Origin: DASZGI01 sp035938995
GTDB taxonomy: Bacteria > Actinomycetota > Actinomycetes > Streptomycetales > Catenulisporaceae
Reading direction: 5' to 3'
Length of the DNA stretch: 19,021 bases
NCBI RefSeq assembly: GCF_035938995.1
Contig: NZ_DASZGI010000394.1
Coordinates: 1-19,021, forward strand
Shown: one piece after another, positions 6,201-13,479 of the stretch
Position numbering within the stretch: position 1 is the stretch's first letter
Layout: every line of letters starts with the position of its first letter
Made by a program: the position numbers and the translations under genes
Notes under the pieces: model-generated
Told to the model about the DNA's origin: nothing
What the model saw: only the letters and a program-made list of their open reading frames with translations
Databases searched by the model: none

Positions 6201-7772
6201 GTGAACGACCACCCAGAAAGTTTCCCACCCGCCGGGGACGAGCCCGAGCCGGTGCCCTTCGAGGACATCGTCAAGGGCTTGGAAGGGCTTGGCGAGGACG
6301 TCGAGCGCGAGGAGCGCCAAAGCCGGGAGGCCGGCTCCAGCTCCGGGTCCGGCCCCCAGGACTCCGCGCCGAAGCCCGAGTCCGGTAGCGCCTCGGATCC
6401 GCTGTCCGGGCTGCTCGGCGCGCTCGGTCTCGGCGGTCTGGCCGGCCAGGGCGGCGCGGGCCAGGGCCTGGGCGAGCAGTTGGCCGGGCTCGCCGCGGGT
6501 CTGGGCCAGCAGATGCCCGGGTTCGACCCGCAGACGTTCATGATGATGATGGGACGCATCCAGTCGCTGATCAACAGCGGCGAGGGCCCGGTGAACTGGC
6601 CGCTGGCCCGGGACGTGGCCCGCACAGTCACCGCGACGCAGCCTGACCCGTCCCCGACCGCTGGGGACATCGCGCCGCTGGAAGACGCGGTGCGGCTCGC
6701 CGAGCACTGGCTGGACGGGGTCACCGGCCTTCCGGCCGGGACGACCGGCGCGTTGGCGTGGAGCCGGGCGGAGTGGATCGAGAAGACGCTTCCGGTGTGG
6801 AAGCAGCTGGTCGAACCGGTCGCCGAGCAGATGACCGGGGCGATGGTCGGGCTGCTGCCGGGTCCGGACGAGCTGGGCGCCCCGGGCATGGGCGCGGCCG
6901 CGGCACCGCTGGCGGGCATCGTGCGGCAGATGGGCGGCTCGCTGTTCGGCCACCAGATCGGCACGGCGCTGGCGCAGCTGGCGACGGAGGTGCTGGGTTC
7001 CTCGGACATCGGGCTGCCGCTCGGACCGGACGGTAAGGCGGTGCTACTGCCGACCAACGTGAACGCCTTTGGCGCGGGTCTGGAGCTGCCCGCTACGGAT
7101 GTGCGGCTGTACCTGGCGCTGCGCGAGGCGGCATACCACCGGCTGTTCGCACACGTGCCGTGGCTTAAGGCGCACGTGCTCGGCGCCGTGGAGGCGTATG
7201 CACGCGGGATCACGGTGGACGAGAGCCGGATCGAGGAGCTGATGCGCAACGCGCAGACGCCCGAGGGCCTCGCGGACCTGCAGAGCGTGTTCGAGGAGGG
7301 GATCGTCTTCACCGCCCCGGACACCCCTCAGCAGCGTGCCGCGCTCGCCCGACTAGAGACGATCCTGGCGCTGACCGAGGGCTGGGTGGACGCGGTGGTC
7401 AACGCGGCCGCCGCGCCGAACCTGCCGTCCGCGGCGGCGCTGCGCGAGACCGTGCGGCGCAGGCGCGCGTCCGGCGGGCCGGCGGAGCAGACCTTCTCGG
7501 CGCTCGTCGGCTTGGAGCTGCGGCCGCGGCGGCTGCGCGACGCGGCACGGCTGTGGGCCTCGCTTGCCGACGCGCGCGGCATCGAGGGCCGCGACGCGCT
7601 GTGGGCGCACCCGGACCTGCTGCCGACCGCCGAGGACCTGGACGACCCGGACGGCTTTGTGCACCGGGACGAGTTCGACCTCGGGGCGCTAGGCGACGTG
7701 TTCGGCCCCGAGAAGAAGGACACGGAGGGCAAGGACACTCGCGAAGGCGGCGAAGGAGGCGCCGACGACTAG
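6201..7772 (+). CDS. Zincin-fold metalloprotease-like protein (Rv3195 type)
   Basis: A 523-residue member of the actinobacterial zinc-dependent metalloprotease/putative hydrolase family (Zincin_2, DUF2342). Residues 1-110 are a charged then Gly/Gln-rich low-complexity leader, with MMMM at 114-117. The conserved core runs from about 155 to 490 and includes FGHQIG (250), LREAAYHRLFAHVPWL (307-322), EGWVDAV (393-399) and the long LVGLELRPRRLRDAARLW motif. The tail is acidic and disordered. In relatives, as I recall, the motif reads R-E-A-A-H or H-E-x-x-H. Here Arg308 and Tyr312 stand where the two His would be; Glu309 and the downstream Glu393 remain. No signal peptide. GTG 6201 has GAGG six bases upstream. 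It is divergent from the SDR/moaE operon. Confidence 0.88.
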   Translation: MNDHPESFPPAGDEPEPVPFEDIVKGLEGLGEDVEREERQSREAGSSSGSGPQDSAPKPESGSASDPLSGLLGALGLGGLAGQGGAGQGLGEQLAGLAAGLGQQMPGFDPQTFMMMMGRIQSLINSGEGPVNWPLARDVARTVTATQPDPSPTAGDIAPLEDAVRLAEHWLDGVTGLPAGTTGALAWSRAEWIEKTLPVWKQLVEPVAEQMTGAMVGLLPGPDELGAPGMGAAAAPLAGIVRQMGGSLFGHQIGTALAQLATEVLGSSDIGLPLGPDGKAVLLPTNVNAFGAGLELPATDVRLYLALREAAYHRLFAHVPWLKAHVLGAVEAYARGITVDESRIEELMRNAQTPEGLADLQSVFEEGIVFTAPDTPQQRAALARLETILALTEGWVDAVVNAAAAPNLPSAAALRETVRRRRASGGPAEQTFSALVGLELRPRRLRDAARLWASLADARGIEGRDALWAHPDLLPTAEDLDDPDGFVHRDEFDLGALGDVFGPEKKDTEGKDTREGGEGGADD

Positions 7773-7835
7773 GGTCAGGCCCCGAAACGGCCGTCCGTCG
7801 TGCGGCCGGATGAAGGGGACGGCGGCACCTGAGGG

Positions 7836-8765
7836 TCAACCGCCGCTGGCGACTGGCCGCGCCGGGTCGGTGATCCACTCGGACCACGAGCCGGCGTAGA
7901 GTCCCGCCTCGATCCCGGCCAGTTCCAGGGCCAGTACCTCGTGCGCTGCGGTGACTCCTGAGCCGCAGTAGACGCCGACCGCGCGCCCGTTCGTGCCGCT
8001 GACGCCCAGCGCCGCAAACCGGGTGCGCAGGATCTCCGGCGCCAGGAAGCGGTCGTCCGGGCCGACGTTGTCGCCGGTCGGCGCGCTGACCGCACCCGGG
8101 ATGTGCCCGGCGACCGGGTCGATCGGCTCGACCTCGCCGCGGTAGCGGGCCGCTGCCCGCGCGTCCAGCAGCACGCCGCCGGTGGCGAGCTTGGCCGCGT
8201 TGTCGGCGTCGAGCAGGGGCATGGCGCCCGGGACCGCGATGAAGTCGCCGGCCCCGTCCGCGGCGCCGGCGTACAGAGCGTCGCCGCCGGGTCCCCAGGG
8301 CTCGTCGCCCGTGGCCATGGGTAGGCCGGCCGCGATCCAGGCCGCGTAGCCGCCGTCGAGCACGTACACGTCGCGGTGGCTGAAGTAGCGCAGCAGCCAC
8401 CACGCGCGGGCCGCCGAGGTCGAGTCCGCGGCGTCATACAGCACGACAGTCCGGTCGTCCGACACGCCAAGCGCGCGCATGGCCGCCTGGAAGTCGTCCG
8501 CGGCCGGCATCGGGTGGCGCCCGGTCCCGGGTCCGTGCGGCGCCGCGAGCTGGTGATCCAGATCCACGAAGCGGGCGCCCGGTATGTGCCCGGCCATGTA
8601 CGACTCGCGCCCCGGCGGACCGACCAGCGACCAGCGCACGTCGAGCAGTGTGACCGGCTTCGGCGCGCGTCGCGGCCGACGCCCGCCCTGCTCCTGCGGC
8701 CGCCCTTCAAGCAGCTGCTTCAGCCGCGCGACGTCGATCAGCGGACCGTGCTCCACCGGATTCAC
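7836..8765 (-). CDS. 3-mercaptopyruvate-type sulfurtransferase
   Basis: A 309-residue tandem-rhodanese enzyme that moves sulfur from a donor to thiol acceptors or cyanide. The N-terminal rhodanese domain (about 38-155) is inactive: LYDAADSTSAARAWW carries Asp111 where Cys would be. The C-terminal domain (about 195-305) has the active loop CGSGVTA with Cys267. That loop is the 3-mercaptopyruvate sulfurtransferase form rather than the CRKGVT-like thiosulfate form. The two AGHIPGA motifs (59-65, 219-225) mark the domain starts. The start is GTG 8765, which overlaps the phosphatase stop in GTGA; GGAGG lies seven bases before it, so translation is coupled. Longer readings upstream run through the phosphatase gene and are not real. 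Last gene of the DUF5998 operon. Confidence 0.92.
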   Translation of the reverse strand: MNPVEHGPLIDVARLKQLLEGRPQEQGGRRPRRAPKPVTLLDVRWSLVGPPGRESYMAGHIPGARFVDLDHQLAAPHGPGTGRHPMPAADDFQAAMRALGVSDDRTVVLYDAADSTSAARAWWLLRYFSHRDVYVLDGGYAAWIAAGLPMATGDEPWGPGGDALYAGAADGAGDFIAVPGAMPLLDADNAAKLATGGVLLDARAAARYRGEVEPIDPVAGHIPGAVSAPTGDNVGPDDRFLAPEILRTRFAALGVSGTNGRAVGVYCGSGVTAAHEVLALELAGIEAGLYAGSWSEWITDPARPVASGG

Positions 8766-10024
8766 CCTCGCACCTCCAAGAACGGGACCAGTTCCTCGGC
8801 CGATGTCATCGATCCGTGCATGCCGATCAGCCGGGTCTCGACCACCTCGCGCTCCGAGGCGATGACGGCCCAGTCCGCGTACATGGCGACGACCACGTCG
8901 CCGATCCGTGCTGCCATCCGCGGGTCCACGGCCGGGCCGAACCAGCCCTCCTCGATCGCCGCGTCCCGGGAGCGCACCTCCGCGACCCCGTCCAGCCGTT
9001 CCGTCCAGATCGCCAGCACGTCGCGGGCCGCGCCGGGGTGCGCGTAGACGTGCCGGGCACGCGCCTCGCCGCCGAGAAGGGCTACCCCGGCGCGAAGCTC
9101 CCAATCGGTGTCGGCGTCGATCCGGCGCTCGGGTGGAACGTCGACCATCCCGTGATCGGCCACGACGTAAAGCGTGCAGTCCCGGGGCAGCCGGGCGGCG
9201 AGCCACTGCACCAGCGAGTCCACATAGGCCAGTTGGTCGCGCCACTGCTGCGAGGCGGACCCGGCGGCGTGCCCGACGAAATCCAGGTCCGAGTAGTAGA
9301 GGTAGACCAGCCCGCGCCGCCCGGACTCGAGCGCCTCCAATGCTCGGACCGCGCGCAGATCCGGCGCCTCGACCCCGCAGAACCGGGCGCCGCGGAACAC
9401 CGAGCGGGTCAACCCGGACTCGGCGAAGCGGGGCGAGGAGACGTGGGTGACCGCGAGGCCGGCCGCGTCGAAGCGCTCGAACATGGTGCGCCGGGGCTGC
9501 CATGCGTAGGGGTCGACGTCCTGGTCCCACTTCAGGAAGTTCATCAGCCGCCCGGTGCCCGGCACCTCGAGCTTGTAGCCGAGCATTCCGTGCGCCCCCG
9601 GCGGGATGCCGACGGCGATGGAAGAGAGCGAAGTCGAGGTGGTCGACGGGAAGCCCGCGGTCAGCGTGCGGCCGATTCCGGCGGGACCGTAGCCGTCGCC
9701 TTCCCCTCGCAGCAGAGCCGAAAGGTAAGGCGCGGCGTCGGCGTTCTTCGCGATCAGTTCGCTGCCCATTCCATCGATGAGGAAGAGGCACGCGCGGGAG
9801 GTCGGAATCAGACCCCAGGGGTCGGCCAGAGGAGATTCGGCGGCGGGCGGTTCAGCGCGGGACGAATCAGCCGGGTCCGAATCCGGTGGGGGGTGTTCGC
9901 GGGCATCTTCCGCCAGGCCAAGGGCGACGCCCACGGCTGGAAGCACGTCGCTGAGCGCTCCCCCGCCGTACGCAGGCAGGTCGAACCCGGCCTGCCCGTC
10001 GACCGCCCCCGCCCCCGCGTCCAC
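8762..10024 (-). CDS. Alkaline phosphatase superfamily phosphodiesterase
   Basis: A 420-residue protein of the nucleotide pyrophosphatase/phosphodiesterase branch of the alkaline phosphatase superfamily. Metal and nucleophile sites are visible: Asp84 in LIDGMG, the Thr/Ser nucleophile cluster in GFPSTTSTS (Thr128/129), Asp248 and His252 in SDLDFVGH, Asp290-His291 in VVADHGMVD, and His403 in GMHGSM. No signal peptide is seen, so it is probably cytoplasmic; the substrate is unknown. Residues 43-70 are a Pro/Asp/Ser/Glu-rich linker missing from compact relatives. The start is GTG 10024, eight bases after the DUF5998 stop. The frame is open further upstream, but that part overlaps DUF5998 and carries no family similarity. 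The stop overlaps the sulfurtransferase start by four bases. Confidence 0.88.
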   Translation of the reverse strand: MDAGAGAVDGQAGFDLPAYGGGALSDVLPAVGVALGLAEDAREHPPPDSDPADSSRAEPPAAESPLADPWGLIPTSRACLFLIDGMGSELIAKNADAAPYLSALLRGEGDGYGPAGIGRTLTAGFPSTTSTSLSSIAVGIPPGAHGMLGYKLEVPGTGRLMNFLKWDQDVDPYAWQPRRTMFERFDAAGLAVTHVSSPRFAESGLTRSVFRGARFCGVEAPDLRAVRALEALESGRRGLVYLYYSDLDFVGHAAGSASQQWRDQLAYVDSLVQWLAARLPRDCTLYVVADHGMVDVPPERRIDADTDWELRAGVALLGGEARARHVYAHPGAARDVLAIWTERLDGVAEVRSRDAAIEEGWFGPAVDPRMAARIGDVVVAMYADWAVIASEREVVETRLIGMHGSMTSAEELVPFLEVRG

Positions 10025-10032
10025 GGCTGCCG

Positions 10033-10659
10033 CTACCCCCGCCCCGCAGTACCGAGGTCGACCGTCGCCGCCGCGAGCGCCTCGGCGAACTCGAGCGTCA
10101 GCCGCACCGCCTCGGGTCCGTCGGCGCCGGTCGACACCCTCAGCGAGAGATCGTCCCCGGTGATCGTCCCGGTGTAGCCGTGGTCGGCCTCGCAGTGCGG
10201 GTCGCCGCAGTTGGCCGGCTCGAGGTCCATCCGGCCCACCGCGCCCCAGCCGACGGTGAGGACCACCTCGCGCGGCAGGGTGCCGCGCACGTGTTTGGCC
10301 GGGTCGTCGACGACCCGGGTGACCACGACGGTGGAGACCCGGTCGAGCCGCACCGTCTCGGTCGAGGTCGAGGCGTAGGAGCCGACGTCCGAGTCCACCC
10401 CGTCCAGTTCCGGCTCGGTCCCGTGCTCGTCGGTGTGGCCGACCACCAGCCGCCGGGCGGTGAGCGCGAGGACGGTCACGTGCCGGCGCACCTCCTCCGC
10501 GTCGAAGGTGGTCTCCTGGTGGACCAGATGGCTGATCACCGGCTCGCCGGCGATCGCGGTCTCCACCGCTTCGGTGACGAGGGCCGGGTAGTAGCCGCTG
10601 CGCTCGATGGAGGCGCGCAGCCCGGGGTCGAGCGAGCCGGCGTCGGTTCTCTGGGGCAT
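10033..10659 (-). CDS. DUF5998 family protein
   Basis: A 208-residue protein recognised as the actinobacterial DUF5998 family, of unknown function. Conserved segments include GYYPALVTEAVETAIAGE near the N terminus, HLVHQETTFD, a beta-rich VLALTARRLVVGHTDEH stretch and GDPHCEADHGYTG, whose Cys-His pairs could bind a metal or form a turn. No signal peptide or membrane helix. ATG 10659 is supported by GAGGA seven bases upstream, and the family similarity begins right there; the frame continues to 10746 without similarity. It leads a three-gene minus-strand operon with the phosphodiesterase (8-base gap) and sulfurtransferase, and is divergent from parC across a 233-base gap. Confidence 0.9.
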   Translation of the reverse strand: MPQRTDAGSLDPGLRASIERSGYYPALVTEAVETAIAGEPVISHLVHQETTFDAEEVRRHVTVLALTARRLVVGHTDEHGTEPELDGVDSDVGSYASTSTETVRLDRVSTVVVTRVVDDPAKHVRGTLPREVVLTVGWGAVGRMDLEPANCGDPHCEADHGYTGTITGDDLSLRVSTGADGPEAVRLTLEFAEALAAATVDLGTAGRG

Positions 10660-10892
10660 ACGCCAATCCTCGCACTCGTCGGGCCCGGACGCGCGCATCG
10701 GGTGCCGCCGGTACCCGGCCGTTTTTGTCGCTGTCGACGGTAACAATAGGAGTCTCGGGGAGGCTTCGCAGTCGGCCGGGACGAAGAGTCAATATGATCC
10801 GTGCGGCGTTGCTCGCACGGGAACTCGGGACCGAGCCGACGCGCAGAGGGCTTCACGCCACAGACGGACGATCGCAACAGGAGTAGCGCAGT

Positions 10893-13382
10893 ATGCCCCG
10901 CCGCAGCGCCGCACAGGAGACCGACGAGCCCTTCGAGGAGCGCATCGTCGAGATCGACGTGACCGAGGAGATGTCAAACTCCTATCTGGAGTATTCATAC
11001 TCGGTCATCTACTCGCGCGCGCTGCCTGACGCGCGGGACGGGCTCAAGCCGGTACACCGGCGCGTGCTTTATCAGATGAACGAGATGGGGCTGCGGCCGG
11101 ACCGCGGCTTCGTGAAGTCGGCGCGCGTGGTCGGCGAGGTGATGGGGCGCCTGCATCCGCACGGCGACGGGCCGATCTACGACACGCTGGTGCGGATGGC
11201 GCAGCCGTTCTCGATGCGGCTGCCGCTAGTCGACGGGCACGGCAACTTCGGCTCGCTCGGCAACGACGACCCGCCGGCCGCGATGCGGTACACCGAGGCC
11301 CGGCTCACCGCCGCGGCGCTGCAGATGACCGCGGACATCGCCGAGGACACCGTCGACTTCAACCCGAACTACGACGGGCAGGAGACCGAGCCGGAGGTGC
11401 TGCCGGCGGCCTATCCGAACCTGCTGGTCAACGGGACCACCGGGATCGCGGTCGGGATGGCCACGAACATGCCGCCGCACAACCTGGGCGAGGTCGTCGC
11501 CGCGGCCCGGCACCTGATCAGGAAGCCGGAGGCGTCGCTCGAGGAGCTGATGGGCTTCGTGCCGGGGCCGGACCTGCCCACCGGTGGCCGGATCGTCGGC
11601 CTCGACGGCGTGCGCGACGCCTACGAGACCGGGCGCGGGGTGTTCCGGATCCGGGCCACCGCGCACGTCGCGTCGGTGGGGAACCGGCGGCGCGGCATCG
11701 TGGTGACCGAGCTGCCGTTCAACGTCGGGCCGGAGCGGGTCATCGCGAAGGTCAAGGAACTGGTCCAGAGCAAGAAGATCCAGGGCATCGCCGACATCAA
11801 GGACCTGACCGACCGGGCCAACGGCCTTCAGCTCGTGATCGAGGTGAAGAACGGCTTCAACCCCGAGGCGTTGCTCGAGCAGCTCTACAAGCTGACTCCG
11901 CTTGAGGAGTCCTTCGGCATCAACAACGTCGCGCTGGTCGACGGGCAGCCGCTGACGCTGGGCCTGAAGGAGCTGCTCGAGGTCTACCTGGACCACCGGT
12001 TCGACGTGGTGCGGCGGCGCAGCGAATTCCGCCGCCGCAAGCGCACCGACCGGATGCACCTGGTGGACGGCCTCCTGGTGGCGCTGCTCAACATCGACGA
12101 GGTCATCCAGACGATCCGCACCTCGGACAACGCGGCGAACGCGCGCGAGCGGCTGATGGAGCGGTTCGAGCTCTCCGAGGTGCAGGCCAATTACATCCTC
12201 GACACCCCGCTGCGCCGGCTGACCCGGTTCGACCGGATCGAGCTGGAGGCGGAGAAGGAGAAGCTGGCCCGGGAGATCGCCGAGCTGACCGCGATCCTGG
12301 AGTCGGACGCGCTGCTGCGCAGAACGGTGTCGGACGAGTTGGCGAACGTGGTGAAGGAGTTCGCCACGCCGCGGCGCACGACGCTGATCGAAGCGGGCGA
12401 GGAGCAGGTCGCCGCGCCGGTGCCGCTCGAGGTGGCCGACGCGCCGTGCCGGGTGCTGCTCTCCTCGACCGGCCTGCTGGCCCGGATCGACGCGGACGAA
12501 GAGGCGTTCTCGGCCGCGGTGCGCGCGGCGCAGGAGGCCGGCGGGGCCAAGCCCAAGCGCGCGAAGCACGACGCGGTCGTCTCCGTCGTCGCCTCGACGG
12601 TGCGCGGCGACATCGGCGTGGTGACGTCGGCCGGGCGGCTCGTGCGGCTGCCGGTGGTCGACCTGCCCTCGCTTCCGCACGCCCCGGAGCTGCCGAATCT
12701 GGCCGGGGGCGCCCCGGTGTCGGAGTTCGTGGAACTGGCGGCGGACGAGGCGGTGCTGTGTCTGTCGACGCTGGACGCCGCGTCGCCCGGAGTCGCGCTG
12801 GGCACTGTCCAGGGCGTGGTCAAGCGGGTGGTGCCGGAGTATCCGGCGAACAAGGACGAGTTCGAGATGATCGCGCTGAAGGAGGGTGACCGGGTCGTCG
12901 GCGCGGCCGAGCTGCGCACCGGCCAGGAAGACCTGGTCTTCATCACCTCGGACGCGCAGCTGCTGAAGTTCTCGGCGGAGCAGGTGCGGCCGCAGGGCCG
13001 GCCGGCCGGGGGCATGGCGGGCATCAAGCTCGCCGAGGGCGCGTCGGTCATCTCGTTCACGGCGATCGATCCCGAGCGCGACGCCGTGGTGCTCTCGGTC
13101 GCCGGTTCGAGCTCGGCGATCCCGGGAACGATGCCGGGCACCGCGAAGGTGACGCCATATCAGCTGTACCCGTACAAGGGACGCGCCACGGGTGGTGTGC
13201 GGTGCCAGCGGTTCCTGCGGGGTGAGGACCGCCTGGTGTTCGCCTGGGCCGGGGAGACGCCGGCCCGCGCGGCGGACGACGCGGGCAACCCGGCGGACAT
13301 GCCGCCGCTGGACTCACGCCGCGACGGCTCGGGAACCGCGCTGCGCAAGCCCGTCGGCGCGGTCGGCCCGGCGCTGGTTTGA
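10893..13382 (+). CDS. parC: DNA topoisomerase IV subunit A (ParC)
   Basis: An 829-residue type IIA topoisomerase A subunit that cuts and rejoins DNA to decatenate chromosomes together with ParE (not in this window). The winged-helix/tower region starts with YSYSVIYSRALPDARDGLKPVHRR. The catalytic pair is Arg132-Tyr133 in AAMRYTEARL. The quinolone region reads VVGEVMGRLHPHGDGPIYDT, so Gly93-Pro94 replace the usual Ser/Ala residues, and Asp97 corresponds to GyrA Asp87. The C-terminal half forms the beta-pinwheel (for example SVVASTVRGDIGVVTSAGRLVRLPV) and lacks a clear GyrA box, so ParC is preferred to GyrA. ATG 10893 has AGGAG nine bases upstream; a TATGAT hexamer at 10793-10798 could be a -10. 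Divergent from DUF5998. Confidence 0.93.
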   Translation: MPRRSAAQETDEPFEERIVEIDVTEEMSNSYLEYSYSVIYSRALPDARDGLKPVHRRVLYQMNEMGLRPDRGFVKSARVVGEVMGRLHPHGDGPIYDTLVRMAQPFSMRLPLVDGHGNFGSLGNDDPPAAMRYTEARLTAAALQMTADIAEDTVDFNPNYDGQETEPEVLPAAYPNLLVNGTTGIAVGMATNMPPHNLGEVVAAARHLIRKPEASLEELMGFVPGPDLPTGGRIVGLDGVRDAYETGRGVFRIRATAHVASVGNRRRGIVVTELPFNVGPERVIAKVKELVQSKKIQGIADIKDLTDRANGLQLVIEVKNGFNPEALLEQLYKLTPLEESFGINNVALVDGQPLTLGLKELLEVYLDHRFDVVRRRSEFRRRKRTDRMHLVDGLLVALLNIDEVIQTIRTSDNAANARERLMERFELSEVQANYILDTPLRRLTRFDRIELEAEKEKLAREIAELTAILESDALLRRTVSDELANVVKEFATPRRTTLIEAGEEQVAAPVPLEVADAPCRVLLSSTGLLARIDADEEAFSAAVRAAQEAGGAKPKRAKHDAVVSVVASTVRGDIGVVTSAGRLVRLPVVDLPSLPHAPELPNLAGGAPVSEFVELAADEAVLCLSTLDAASPGVALGTVQGVVKRVVPEYPANKDEFEMIALKEGDRVVGAAELRTGQEDLVFITSDAQLLKFSAEQVRPQGRPAGGMAGIKLAEGASVISFTAIDPERDAVVLSVAGSSSAIPGTMPGTAKVTPYQLYPYKGRATGGVRCQRFLRGEDRLVFAWAGETPARAADDAGNPADMPPLDSRRDGSGTALRKPVGAVGPALV

Positions 13383-13389
13383 CGATGTC

Positions 13390-13434
13390 GATCTAAAACA
13401 ATGCCGATCTAAGAGTGCAGGTCTGAAGATCTGA
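13390..13434. repeat. Short degenerate heptamer repeats after parC
   Basis: Four copies of G-R-TCT-R-A occur directly after the parC stop: GATCTAA at 13390 and 13406, GGTCTGA at 13420, GATCTGA at 13428. The first two sit inside a 12-base direct repeat (ATGYCGATCTAA) with a 16-base period and one mismatch. This looks like a slipped or decaying repeat in an otherwise empty convergent gap. Confidence 0.55.
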
Positions 13435-13443
13435 CGAACGAGT

Positions 13444-13479
13444 GCCCGGCCGGTCCGCTCAGGCGGCGGACCGGCGGGC
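13444..13479. terminator. Hairpin across the phosphatase stop, parC/SpoIIE convergent point
   Basis: Positions 13444-13458 pair with 13466-13479 (14 base pairs, one bulged G) around a 7-base loop. The hairpin spans the SpoIIE-type gene's TGA at 13459-13461 and lies 60 bases after the parC stop. There is no T tract on either side, but long GC hairpins of this sort act as bidirectional terminators in streptomycetes. Confidence 0.5.

Noticed and set aside
7790..7823. Seven-pair inverted repeat between the zincin and sulfurtransferase genes
   Set aside because: The 20-base loop and lack of a T tract make it a weak terminator candidate.
8766..9791. N-terminal extension of the sulfurtransferase frame
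   Set aside because: It reads through the phosphodiesterase gene in a shifted frame with Arg-rich nonsense composition; GTG 8765 has a good Shine-Dalgarno.
8816..10177. Plus-strand 453-codon open frame
   Set aside because: It lies opposite two well-supported genes and carries no recognisable motif.
10707..10726. Five-pair hairpin followed by five T on the plus strand before parC
   Set aside because: It resembles a terminator, but no plus-strand gene precedes it and the stem is short; it could be chance.
10025..10792. Upstream continuation of the phosphodiesterase frame
   Set aside because: It overlaps DUF5998 in another frame, is Arg/Gly/Pro-rich and has no family similarity; the operon logic fits a start at 10024.
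11226..12680. Minus-strand 484-codon open frame opposite parC
   Set aside because: The His/Arg/Gln-rich composition is typical of an antisense shadow of GC-rich coding DNA.
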